Source: Mycoplasmopsis gallinacea (GTDB lineage Bacteria; Bacillota_I; Bacilli_A; Mycoplasmatales; Metamycoplasmataceae). From it: a stretch of 64,000 nucleotides of DNA. Numbering within the stretch: position 1 is the first letter of the stretch; each line of letters starts with the position of its first letter. The notes beneath the pieces were generated by a model. The model was not told where the DNA came from and searched no databases. It saw only the letters and a list, made by a program, of their open reading frames with translations. The position numbers were made by a program, and so were the translations under genes. Below are positions 14,082 through 26,000 of the stretch, one piece after another. The stretch covers positions 992,001 through 1,056,000 of the forward strand of contig NZ_CP047225.1 of NCBI RefSeq assembly GCF_012220205.1. The letters are read 5' to 3'.

Positions 14082-14247
14082 AGGGACCTGAAAAAGTGCA
14101 ATATTTTTACAAAAATATAGGTATTTTGATATTTTTGCTAACTACTTTTATTTTTCATTAAGGCTATCACAAACCAAACTTTTGAATGTAATTTGCAATG
14201 TAAAGCCGAGTTTCTCCTGCGTTTCCCACTTGCTAGTATAAAAAGCA

Positions 14248-14272
14248 AAATATCCGTTTGAAGCGGATATTT
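14248..14272 (-). terminator. Transposase terminator hairpin
   Basis: AAATATCCG pairs with CGGATATTT around a 7-nt loop just after the transposase stop codon. It lies inside the IS, close to its left end, and may limit read-through into the downstream surface gene. Confidence 0.55.
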
Positions 14273-14276
14273 ATTT

Positions 14277-15944
14277 TTACTTTTTAATCATTTCTAAAAC
14301 TTTTTGAATTAATAGATAGTCATTTCAACTATCTTCCAAACTTTTATCTTTAATATCGAAAATTTTGACTGTTTTATTGTTGAATTTTTCTTCAACTTCT
14401 ATAATGTCATTAATCATTTTGTTTAATCTATGTTCTGTAAATTTATCTTTTTGAGATAAACCTATTAAATCATTAATTTTGAAAACTAAGAATTTCATTA
14501 AAACTAAACTTAAAAAGCAAAGACAGATATAACCAGTAATGTGTTTCCAACTTGATAAATACATGGGTCTAAGAACTAATCTACTCTTTAAGCTTCTAAA
14601 ATTCTCTTCAACTTTTCATTGTTTTGCATATAAATCTACAATTTGATCAGGAGTTAAATCATGTCTATTTGTCTCGTAAACATAATATCCATCGAATTTT
14701 TCATCTTGCAAAATCTTTTCGTTATCAAGTTCATAATAACCAGATTTGTCAACAGCTTTAAAGAATCTATATTTCTTCCCGCCTGCAATATCTTCATAAG
14801 AAACTTTTCCGTTTTTAGCTTTCTTGAGGAAGTTATTGATTAAAATTTGTCTATCTTCTGCATCTTTTCTTGCTCTCTTCTTACTAAAAGTAATGATTCT
14901 TTTTCTTATTTTTCCATTGATTCTACCGTTTCTATATTGAGAAAGAAATTCTTCTGATTTATGCACTAAACCGGTTTTAGAATGAATATAACCTTCTTGG
15001 TTTAAAACAAATTCTTTAAAGTCTTTTGTTCCTGTTTTCATCCGGTAAGAAATAATGAATTTTAAACCTTTGGACTCTAAAAATCTGATGTTTTTGTTTA
15101 AAGACATACCTTTATCAGCGATAATTGTAATTTGTTTTATCTTATATATTTTTTGAATTTCCAAGACAAAAGGGATGAATGTGTTTGCATCTGTTGTATT
15201 TCCAGGAAAGACTTTGTAATGTAGTGGAATTCCGTTTGAATCAGTTGCTAGCCCAATAACAATTTGATCTTCTTTAAACTTACCGTCCTTTGAATAACCA
15301 GGTTTTTTGTACCCTTCTCTACTAAAAGTTTCAAAATAAGTAGTGGTGGAATCATATCATATGATTTCTACATCTTTTTTGTGTTCATTTACAAGAACTG
15401 AATTTACATTTTGTAAAATTTGCCCCCTATTTTCAGCGATGTAATCTAACGATCTGTAAAAAGAATTTTTAGAATAAACAAATTCTTGTTCTTTTTTTAG
15501 ACTATTGAAAGTGCCTAAAATACTTAATGGCTCTTTTAATCTTTGATAAATTTGTTGCATCACAACTTCTTTTAAACTTACTGATTTTGTTTTATGACAG
15601 TCTTTAAAAATGTCAAAATGATCAACCAACGAAGAAACAAGTTCATATCCCTTAAATCTTTTTCTATATTCAACAAGATCATTTTTGTTTTCTTTAAACT
15701 TTTGATTAATAATTTCAATAATTTCTTCTTTGGGAGTTGTTAAAGGTATGTCTTTAACAAGCATTTTGATTTTTTCAATTGAATTTTTTTGATACTTCTC
15801 AAAGTCATGTTCATATCCAACCCCAAATCTCGTTTCATATCCTGTGCCTTTTATTTTTCTGCACCCGACCTGTATATATGTACCTGCTTTTTGTTTAGAA
15901 ACACACAATATTCATGTTCTTTTTTCTTTTGTTTTTGCTTGCAT
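14277..15944 (-). CDS. IS1634-family transposase
   Basis: With TGA as Trp this frame is open for 555 codons. It is a DDE transposase of the IS4 superfamily, IS1634 group. A first Asp lies in WYDSTTTYFE, a second in IIADKGM, and a Glu in the WKVEENFRSLK motif near the C-terminus, which matches the IS4-type catalytic triad. The ATG at 15,944 (MQAKTKEKR...) is chosen, but an in-frame ATG two codons upstream at 15,950 is equally possible. A TATAAT lies directly before both with almost no leader and no clear ribosome site. No frameshift or missing catalytic residue was seen. Confidence 0.85.
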
Positions 15945-16040
15945 GCACATATTATATCATATTTTACCTAGTAAATTACTAGGTTTTTTACATATTTATT
16001 AGATAAATATGTACTGCTGCGAAAATGTAAAAAAACTCAC

Positions 16041-16322
16041 TTAAGTGGGAAACGCAGGTGGAGTTGCTCCAATGTAAATAGGTTTATGACTACTAAAAGC
16101 ACTTCAACCGTTATAAAACATACCTTGAGCATTTGTGTAATTAGTATAAATACCATCATCTTGTACTTTGTTATATTGAGTGTAGCTCATGTATTTACTA
16201 TCAATTTCCTGTGAACTTCCTGTTGTATTAGTTTGAGAAATAGGTAAAAATACAAGAGGTAAAGATCCACTTGTAGCACTAACTGCTAATACAATTTTCT
16301 TAATCTTTTTTCTATTTTTCAT
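16041..16322 (-). pseudogene. Orphan N-terminal fragment of the giant surface gene, cut by the IS
   Basis: The first ~88 codons are identical to those of the intact gene at 13,688, including signal peptide, ATG and ribosome site. The frame then enters the IS inverted repeat and ends after five further codons (PAFPT, TAA at 16,041). The 93-residue product would be a signal sequence plus a short exported stub. It keeps the full promoter region, so it is probably transcribed, but it has lost everything that gives the protein a function. Confidence 0.8.
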
Positions 16323-16850
16323 AACATACCACCTTATATATATGAGTATAAATTTTTAATAATTTTGTAGACTCAGTTAAATTAAGAGGATCAAAATTCT
16401 CACCTGAAGCATTGCGTAACTAAATTAATTTATCTGAATTACTTAATTAATCCCATCATTAGGTTGATTAAGTGAATTTACTATTGTATCCCTATAAAGG
16501 CAATAAGGCTATTAATGAAGTCATTAGCATTCCCGTTGCTAATGTAAACTTCGCTATTTTCTTTTTTTATAATTTTCCCTTTTTTGTAAAAAATAACTTT
16601 TTATTTTTATTTTTAAAATAAAAGCATTTTACAGAATAATTATATTGAATTATGGTACCACAAAAAAAGCATATGACCCTATTAGGCAGGCCTAAAATGT
16701 TTTTTTTTTTTTTTTTAGGGACCTGAAAAAGTGCAATATTTTTACAAAAATATAGGTATTTTGATATTTTTGCTAACTACTTTTATTTTTCATTAAGGCT
16801 ATCACAAACCAAACTTTTGAATGTAATTTGCAATGTAAAGCCGAGTTTCT
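16059..16850. repeat. Long direct repeat, copy B (792 bp)
   Basis: This is the second copy of the sequence at 13,425-14,215, starting immediately after the right inverted repeat of the IS. It ends at gccgagtttct, after which unrelated sequence (aagttgaaac) follows. It includes the orphan ORF, the decayed surface-gene remnant, the candidate promoter and a T17 tract (16,700-16,716). It is one base longer than copy A because of homopolymer differences. Confidence 0.9.
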
Positions 16851-16913
16851 AAGTTGAAACAAATTTATACTCACACACTTTAGGTATATGAGTATTTTTA
16901 ATAAAAATATATA

Positions 16914-16950
16914 AAAAATCACGCGAAAATTTTTAACGCGTGATTTTTCT
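16914..16950 (-). terminator. Terminator of the second giant surface gene
   Basis: AATCACGCG and CGCGTGATT form a stem flanked by A/T runs on both sides, about 55 bp beyond the stop codon at 17,002. The flanking runs would let it work in either direction. The 16,851-17,001 stretch holds nothing else recognisable. Confidence 0.75.
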
Positions 16951-17001
16951 AATTTATAAGTTAAATAACTAGCATTTCTCTTTTAATTAGAGAATATAGC
17001 A

Positions 17002-20000
17002 TTAATCTTCATCTTGCACTTTTCTTCTCTTAAGAACAAGAATAATGAATATAAGTCCCATTGTGGCGATTGTACCAGCAGCAAGAATTAATAATCATCA
17101 AAGTTTACTATTTACTTCTGTATTAAGTAAAAGTCTATTAATTTCAGTTTGTTCTTTAATATCATTATTTGTGTGTTTATCAAGATTATCTAAGATGTTA
17201 TTTGAATTGCTTATAGCATTATTAATAGCATCTTTTTGTTCTTTAGCGAATTTATTTCACTTATCTGTCTTAGTTAATTTTTCTAAGTCATTAACTGATT
17301 CAATTAATTCTCTAGCATCAACAATTTTAGCAATAATTTCGTTTTGTTTAATTTCAAAACTTGGGTTATTTACTTTGTTGTCAATTACTAAGTTGATTAA
17401 GATTTCTTTAGCTTTATCATTAAGAATTTCATCTTGATTAATTTGTTTAATTAAATCGTTTTTGTTTTCGATTTTGCTAATATTTGTTCTAACTTGATTA
17501 TCATTTGCAAGATTAATTGTTTCATCAATTAATGTTTTAGAAATATCCTTGCTAATAATATCATTATTAGCTTCATTTGTAAGTTTTAGAACTTCATTAA
17601 GCTTGTCTTTAATTGCGGTAAGCTGTTCATCAAAAGTAGGTGAATCGTTTTGCACATCTTGAGTTTGTTTTACAAGGCTATCTTTAAGATCTTCTGAAAT
17701 AACTGCGTTATTTCTAATTTGCTCAATTAAGTTAGCTTTAGCATCAATATGTTCAAGTTTTTCACTAGCTTTTGGATCATTTGCGGCTACATTAATAGCT
17801 TGATCGATTAATTTAGCTTTATCATCTTCAGTAAGAGTTTCACTTCTTTGGATTTTTGTAATTAAATCAGCTTTTTTGTTGATTGTATCTAATTTAGAAT
17901 CAAAACTTGTATCTTTAGAATCAAGATTATGAATTTCCTTAATTAATCTTTCTTTTTGTTCATTTGTTAAGTTAGGGTTATTTCTAATGTTATTAATAGC
18001 TTGCTCTTTTTTATCAATGTTATTAGCAACTTTTTCATATTTAGAATTATTTGGATTATTTTCCAATGATTCTTTAACTAACTTAACTTTATCTTGCTCA
18101 CTTAAGTTTTCATCATTATGAATCTTAATTAATTGATCTAAGGTGTGTTTAATATTATCAAGCACTTTAGCAGCATTTTCACTAGAAGAATCAACATCAT
18201 CAACCATTTTGATTAACTTAGCTTTTTCTTCTTCAGAAAGATCTGAATTGTTAATTGCTTCGTATAAATCAGCTTTTTTATTAACGTTCTCAATTTGCTT
18301 ATCAAGCTTATCATTGCTTTGTTTATTATCAAGATTTACAAGTTCTTCAATTAGCTTTTCTTTTTGATCATCAGTAATATTTCTATCAACAATATTATCA
18401 ATAGCATCTTTTTTATCTTTGATATTTCCAAGCTCGCTATCTGTTTTGTCAGTTCCATTTTCAACATCAACAACTTGGTTAATTAACTGATCTTTAATTT
18501 TTTCATCAAGTTTATCATCCTTGCGAATTTCTTCAATTAATCCTAATTTAGAATCAATATCTTCAAGCTTATCATCAAATTTAGGATCATTGCTTGGAGT
18601 ATTGATTAACTGATCAATAAGTTTTTCTTTATCTTTGTAAGTAAGATTTTCGTTTTTGTCAATTTTCTCAAACTCTTTCATTTTATCTCTGATGTTATCA
18701 AAAATTGTATCTGCATTTGGATCGTTGCTATCAACTGGATTAAGCTCTTCAAGAAGATGATCTTTTTGGTATTCTTCAAGATCTGAATTATTGATTTCTT
18801 TGTATAAATCAGCTTTTTTATCAACATTTTCAAGTTGCTTTTGAAGCCCTTCTGGAGTTTGCTTATTATCTAAGTTTAAAATCTCATTAATAAGATTTTC
18901 TTTTTGTTTATCAGTAAGTTCAGGATCGTTTTTGATTTTCTCAATTGCATCCTCTTTAGCTTTGATGTTTTCAAGCTCATTATCAATTTTTTCTGAATCA
19001 TTTTTAGTTTCGTGAACTTGGTTAGCTAATTCATCTTTAGTTTCTAGATCAAGATTATCATTTTGACGAATTTCTTTAATTAAGTCGATTTTATCTTTAA
19101 TGTTATCTAATTTCTCTTCTGATTTAGGATCATCTTTAGCAACATTTAAAATTTCATCACTTAATTTTTGCTTATCTTCTTCAGTTAAAACATCATCACT
19201 TTGAATTTGATCAATCAAGTTTGCTTTATCTTTAATTTTTTGAATTTCTGAATCTAAGTTTTCGTCTTTATTATCTAAATTAAGAGCTTCCTTGGCAAGA
19301 GTGTCTTTTTGATCATCAGTTAAATTATCTTTATTTCTAATTTCTTTAACTAGTTCTTCTTTAGCTTTTTCATTATCAAAAAGGGTATCAAAGTTTTTAT
19401 CCCTTGGATCAAGAACTGAAACATTTTCAGTTAATTTATCTTTATCTTTTTGAGTTAAATTTGTATCAGCATTAATTTCTTCATAGAAATCTTTTTTCTT
19501 ATTAATGTTTTCAAGAGTAGTTGCATATGAATTTTTATCTTCATTTTGATTAGCTTTATTATCAACGTTAGCATTAAGAGCATCTTCAATTAGATCTTCT
19601 TTTTGCTTATCTGTTAAGTTGCTATTGTCTTTAATTTCTTTAATAAGATCTGCTTTATCAACTATTTTATTAAGTTCGTCTTGGAATCTCTGAATATCTT
19701 CTTGATCATTTGAATCTTCAGGGTCTTTAACGTTCGTAATTTGATCAATTAAAGCTTGTTTTTCTTCAGGAGAAAGGTCAGTAGCTTTAACTTTTTCAAT
19801 TGCTATATCTTTATCATTTTTGAAGTTAGTATTTCCATCAAGTTTATTTGCAGCATTAATTAAATCTTCTTTTGCTTTATTAACAGCAGCAATATCAGCA
19901 TTAAGTCCATTTGGATTTTCACCATTTGCAACTAAATCTTCAACTGCTTGACGTGCATTATCATAGTTTCCTTTTGAAGGTTCACCAGCAGCTTTATATT

Positions 20001-23000
20001 TAAGATTATTTTCTTTATCAAGTTCATCTTGAATTGCTTTAGCTGTATCTTTTAAATCTTTCATTGCATCATCTAATGTTTTAGCATCAGCAACTACTTG
20101 ATTTACATTAGCAATTAAGTCAGTAGCTGGATCATTTACTTTGTCTTTTAATGCATCTTTTTGAGCTTTGTTAAGATTTTCTAATTTATCAATTTCGCTA
20201 ATAGCATCTGATTTAGCTTTAGCTAATTTTTCTTCACCTTTAAGCGCATTTTTAGCTGAGTTTAATTCATTGATTTTACCTTGAATCACTTCTTCATCTA
20301 AAATTGCACTTCCAATTTCTTTAGTGGCTAAATTGTTTGCATCATTATATGCATTATCAAAACGAGTTTGTTGCGCTTGATCTTCATTTCTGTAATTTGA
20401 AGTAGTTTTAACATCGCTTGTGTTATTAATAACCTCTTTAAGTTCGCGCATTTTTGTATCAAGACTATTTGCAACTGCCGTTTCATTTCTAATAGCTTCC
20501 GGAGTTGTAGCTTTATCCATTTTTTCTTTAATAGATGCTTTTTGAGCATCATTAAGATTTTCTAAAGCGTCAACTTTAGCTTCTTCTTCATTTCTAACTC
20601 TTGTAATGTTTTCTTCACCATTAAGTGCTTTAATTGCATCATTAATTGCTTTATTTACAGTTTCAAGAGCAGAAGCATCTAGTTTATTAGTTTGATTTGG
20701 AAGATCATTTAAGAATGTTTCACCAGCTTTAATTGCATTATCGTAATTTTCTCTTAAGTTTGCTTCTGAACCTGTATAGTTAATTTCTTTCTTAAGTTCA
20801 GGTGCATTAGCAATGTATTTATTAAGAGTATCCATTAAGCTATCAACTTTACCATTATTTGCATCAGCTTCATTAACTCCACTAAGTGATGTTTGCTTAT
20901 TAATTTCAGCTTTAGCAGCTTCTTTTTGTTCATTTGTTAAGTGAGTATGCTCAGGATTTTCTCCTTCAATTTTAGCAATAGCATCTTCTTTAGCTTTAGC
21001 AAGTCTCTCTTCACCATCTAAATCATTTTTAGCTTTGTTAAATGCTTCAATTCTCTTTTCAACAGCAGAAAGGATTAAGTTTGAACCATTTTCATCACTA
21101 AAATCTTTGTCTCTTGTAGTAAGAGCATTTTGATAAGCTTGTTGTTTATTTTCGCTCGCTTCTTTATAATCAATATCTTCTTCATTAACTTTTGGAAGAT
21201 TTTTGTATTCTCCCATTTTGTTATTTAATGTTTTAGCAGCTTCTAATTTAGTATTTGCTTCTGAAGCTTCAGCATTAGTAATTTGATTTGCATAAGCATC
21301 TTTTTGAGCTTTATTTAGGTGTTCTAATTTATTAACTGCACTAATAGCATCTGATTTAGCTTTTTGAGCTTCTTTAGCTGCATCAATTGCATTTTTAACA
21401 TTGATTGCATAGTCTGCATCACTTAGGACAATTGCAGCTTCATCAATTTTAGCTTCATAAGTATTTCTTTCATCTTGAGTTAATAGATCAAGAGTTTTAA
21501 GTTCTTCTTTAGCATTAGTTTTAGCATATTCTAATCCGTTATTGTAAATCGGATCAATTGCTGTATCATCAGTTTCTTTAGGTAAATTATTAATTTGCTC
21601 AACTAAAAAAGCTTTTTGTTCTTCTGTTAATGTAGGGAAGTGGTCTTTAACATTGTTTCTTGCGACTTCTCTAATTCCATCAAGAGCATCTGTAGCTGTT
21701 TTTAATGAATCTTTAGCAGTATCTGCTTGACCAGATAGGCTATTTAATAATTCTTTGTTTAAACTATCTAATGGATTTGATTTTAGATTTTGAAGCACAG
21801 TTTCGGCATTAGTTAACTGCTTCTCAACTGATTCTTTTCTATCTTGAGCATCGTTTGCGTAAATAGGAAGAGCTTGTTTTGCTTTTGTTGCAGCAATTTG
21901 TTTTTCAAGCTGTTCAAGTGAAAGATTGAATTTTTTAGCAGCTTCAATAATTTTGTCTGCTTCTTCTTTATTTGGAGCATTATTTATAGCATCTTTGATT
22001 TTATCTTTTTGATTTTGATCTAACTTATCAAGCTTATTAATTGCTTTATCATATGCTTTTTTGTTTTCTTCACTGCTTTTTACAAGTTTTTCATATGCTT
22101 CTTTTAACTCTTTTGTTTTTGTATCAATTGTTGATTTATCACTGTTTTGAGTAAGAGCAGTTTTTAAAGCATCTAATTTTGCATCATAATCTGTACGAAG
22201 ATCTTGGTTGGCAAATTTGTATTTATTAGCTACTTTGTCTTTATCATAAGCATCATCATTTAAAGTTTTAACTGTAAGAGCAGTATTATTTGTTAATTCT
22301 TTAAGTTTAGTAACAATAGTGTTTTTAGCATTTAACATTGAACTATTTAACGCGTCTGCTTTATTAGATACTTCAGTTGTTCCTGAAGATAAAGTATCAA
22401 TAACTTCTGTTTTTAAATCAGCTTTTTGAAGATCATTTAAATGTGGAAGGCCATCTATTTTTGTAATAGCTTTCTGTTTGTCATTATTTGAATCTTGCGC
22501 TTCTTTTAAAACAGCAAGTAATTTTTTGTCTGGAGAAAGTGGGTTAGAAGTGGTATCTTTTGCTGCATTATCAACTTTAACATCTAATAATCTAATATCT
22601 TCATTATTTAAGTATTTTGAAGAAATAGCACTTTTATCATCAGTGTGTTTATACCCGCTGATTATTTCTTTTGCTTTATTTTGCGCTTCTTGGAATGTTC
22701 TATTTAAGATGTTTTCTAATTTAGCTTGATCAGTGTTTTCTCTATCAAGAGCTTCAACTTCTTTTAAGTATTCTTGTTTTCTATCTTGAGGTAAAAGTTG
22801 ATCTGTGTAAGCATTAATTTCAGTTCTAATTGCTTCACGTTTTCCATCAAGTTTTGCAATAGCTTCATCTAATTTTGTAATCTCTTCATTTACTTTTGTT
22901 GTTTTTTCGCTAAGCGAAGTAGCATTGTCAGAACTTAAAGCTTCTTGTTTTAATGCTTCTCTTGCAGCTTTTGCTTGATCAATTACATTGTCAAATGCTT

Positions 23001-26000
23001 CTTGTTTTGCACTTGTATCATTTGAGTAAATATGATCTGCTTTTTTAGCTTCAGCTTCAACGATTTTTGCATCTAAATCAGATATCTTATTATTTAATTG
23101 TTCTGCTTTTGTTACAAATTCTTTTGCTGCTTCGTAAGAATCAAGAGTAGGTAAAGTAGTCTTAAGACTTTCTCTTTGAGCTTCTTCTAATTTATTTAAA
23201 GCACCAATTCTCTCTTTTAAAGCATTTAATTTAGTTTCACCATCGAGGTCTGTGTAAGCTTGATCTAATTCATTTTTAGCAGCTTCAATTTTCTCTACAG
23301 TAACATCATCTGCTTTGATTAAGCTTTTAAGTTCTTCAAGTTTGTTATCAAATTCACCTTGGTTGTCAGCTCATTTGTATTTAAGCTCATCTTTGTTTGA
23401 ATCTTTAGTTGCTAAATATGTTTTAGTTTCAGCAATTTTATCATTTAGAGTTTCTGCATTTGATTGAATTATTGTAGCTTGATTTGTTGCAGCAGCTTTA
23501 ATTTCTGCCTCAAAACGAGATTTTTGACCTTCAGTTAAATCACTTAATTTTTTAACTTCATCAATTTCATCTTGTTTAGTTTGATTATCTGCTTTAGCTT
23601 TAGTAATAATTTGATTCAAATTATAATCAGGGCTAGCTGAATCACCTTTTTGCGCTTGATCTAATGACTGAGTAAAACTATCTTTTTCATCTTGATTTAA
23701 GTTTGGTAAATCATTAATTACTGTTTTAGATTTTTCTTTAGCAGCGTCAAAAGCGTCGCTTAAGATCTTATTAGCATCTTCAATAGCAGGATCTTTTTGA
23801 TCTAAAGCATCGATTCTATCGATGTATGGTTTCTTGTCAGCTTCTGAAATTAAATCATTACTGTATGCGTTGATTTCACCTCTTAATGCTTGTCTTTTTC
23901 CATCAAGTTTGTCAATTTCATCATTTAATGCAGAAATGCTCTGATCAATTAGAGTTTCTTTTGCACCTAACTGAGTAGCATCTAAATTACTTAAATCTTC
24001 TGCTAAATAATTTCCTAAATATGTTTCAAAATTAGTAATTGCATTATCAAATGCTATTTGTTTTTCAGTTGTATCTTTTGAATAGATAGCATCTGTTTTT
24101 TTGTCTTTAGCATCTTGAATTTTTGCTTTTAATGCACCTACTTTATCATCTAGTGATTTAGCAGCTTCTACAAACGTTTCACCATTTTCGTAAGTATCAA
24201 TAGTTTCGAGTGTTTCTTTAAGTTTACCTTTTTGATCATCACTTAAGTGGTTAAATTCACCAATTTTAGTTTTTAACTCATCTAATCTATTTTCGCCATT
24301 AAGTGTGTTGTATGCATTTGATAATTCAACTTTAGCAGCTTCTATTTGTTCTGCTGTTACTGTATTTGAATTAATTAAATCATTTAATGCTTGAAGTTTA
24401 TTATCAAATTGTTCTTGATTATCAGCTCATTTGTATTTAAGCTCATTTTTCTTATTAGACATATCAGTAGCATATTGTTTAGCTACTGGAATTTCAGTGT
24501 TTAAAGAATTAGCTTTAGCTTCAATGTCAGTAACATTAGCTACTGGCTGTGCTTTAATTTGTTTTTCAAATTCTTCTTTTTGGCCTGTAGTTAAGTTAGG
24601 TAACGCTTTAATTCTATCGATTGCATCTTGTTTAGTTTTATTATCATTTGTAGCATTTGTAATAATTGCGCTTAAATTACTATCAGGTTGAGTTGAAGCA
24701 CCTTTTGCTGCTGAAGTAATTTGTTGCTTGTAAGTTTCTTTTTCAGATTCAGTTAAATTACTTAAAGCGTCAATTTTTTCTTTCACTTTTTCTTTAGCTG
24801 CATCAAATGCGTCATTTAAGATCGATTCACTTTCACTTGGTTGGAAATCTTTTTGATTTAAATTATTAATTTTTTCTAAATAAGTGTTTTTATCAACTAA
24901 TAAATCATCTTGGTAAGCATTAATTTCATCTCTTAATGCTTGTCTATTTCCATCAAGTGCATTAATTGCACTATCTAAAGTTTGAACACTTGTATCAACA
25001 TCATCTGCTGTGCTTGAAATTGTTTCAGCAGTTGCATTAGTAAAGTCTACTTTAGAATAATTCTCTAAATCTTTTTTAGCACTTTCGATTGCTTTATCAA
25101 AAGCGGATTTTTTATCGGCAGTATCGTTTGAGTAAATTGGATCATTTATCTTAGATTCAGCATCTGTGATTTTGTCTTTTAACTTACCAAGATTTACATT
25201 CAAGTGCTTAGATTTTTTAAGAATATCTTTAGCAGTTTCTAAATCATCAGCATTTTCAATTAGATCTTTAATTTGATTTTTTTGATCTGAAGTTAAGTTA
25301 TTTAAACCGTTAACTTGGCTTTTAAGATCGTCGATTTGATCGCCACCATTAAGAGCGTTAAAAGCTGCTTCTAAAGCTGTTTTTGCGCTCTCATTTTCAT
25401 CTTTAGTTACATTTGCTTCACTTAATAATTCTTTAGCTTTATCTAGCGCTTCATCATATTTGGTTTTAAGCTCTGATTCAGCTGATTTATATTTATTAGC
25501 AGTTTTTTCTGCTCCAAACATATTTTCAACAGTTAAGTTATCATTTTTGCTTAATTGTTGAAGCTGGCTCAATGTTTCATCTTTTAAAGCCTTAACTGAA
25601 CTATCAATTGCTACAGCTTTATCTTTAATAGCTTTAGCTTGATCGTGTGAGTTAGATTTAACTTCATTAACTAAAGTTTGTTTTTGATCATCGGTTAAAT
25701 TATCTAAATCATTAATTTCTGTAATTGCTGTATTTTTAGCATCATTTCATTCTTGAGCTTTATCTAAAATATCTTTAATACTATTATCGTGTTTTTCGTA
25801 TTTATTTGCATTTATAGCAGCAGAATCAACATTTCCTTTTAACTCATTTAATTCATTTTCAGTTAAGTTTGGATATTGATTTTGAGTTAATTTAGATTTA
25901 CCTTTTGTTTGAGCTTTTTCAAAGTATTTATCTAAAAGATTCTTACGTTCATCTTCTGTAGGTTTTTTGTTTTGTAACTTATCGATTTCTTTTTTAAGCT

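Larger units (their letters stand above)
13425..14215. repeat. Long direct repeat, copy A (791 bp), flanking the IS1634-like element
   Basis: This stretch starts tggagttgctcc and ends gccgagtttct. It is repeated at 16,059-16,850 on the other side of the IS. Read side by side, the copies differ only in two homopolymers: A8 versus A7 and T15 versus T17. The repeat abuts the IS terminal inverted repeats exactly, as a target-site duplication should. It contains the first ~88 codons of the giant gene, its ATG and about 525 bp upstream. Confidence 0.9.
14216..16058 (-). mobile_element. IS1634-like insertion sequence, complete, 1,843 bp
   Basis: Perfect 16-bp terminal inverted repeats, CCTGCGTTTCCCACTT at 14,216-14,231 and its complement at 16,043-16,058, enclose one full-length transposase gene. 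Flanking direct repeats of 791/792 bp abut the inverted repeats. IS1634 of Mycoplasma mycoides is known for unusually long, variable-length direct repeats, which supports the family assignment. The open transposase and intact ends suggest it may still be mobile. Confidence 0.85.

Noticed and set aside
17045-17437. Plus-strand frame of 130 codons opposite the end of the second giant gene
   Set aside because: It is antisense to clear coding sequence with a membrane anchor and stop; its hydrophobicity is the usual complement of a charged helical repeat.
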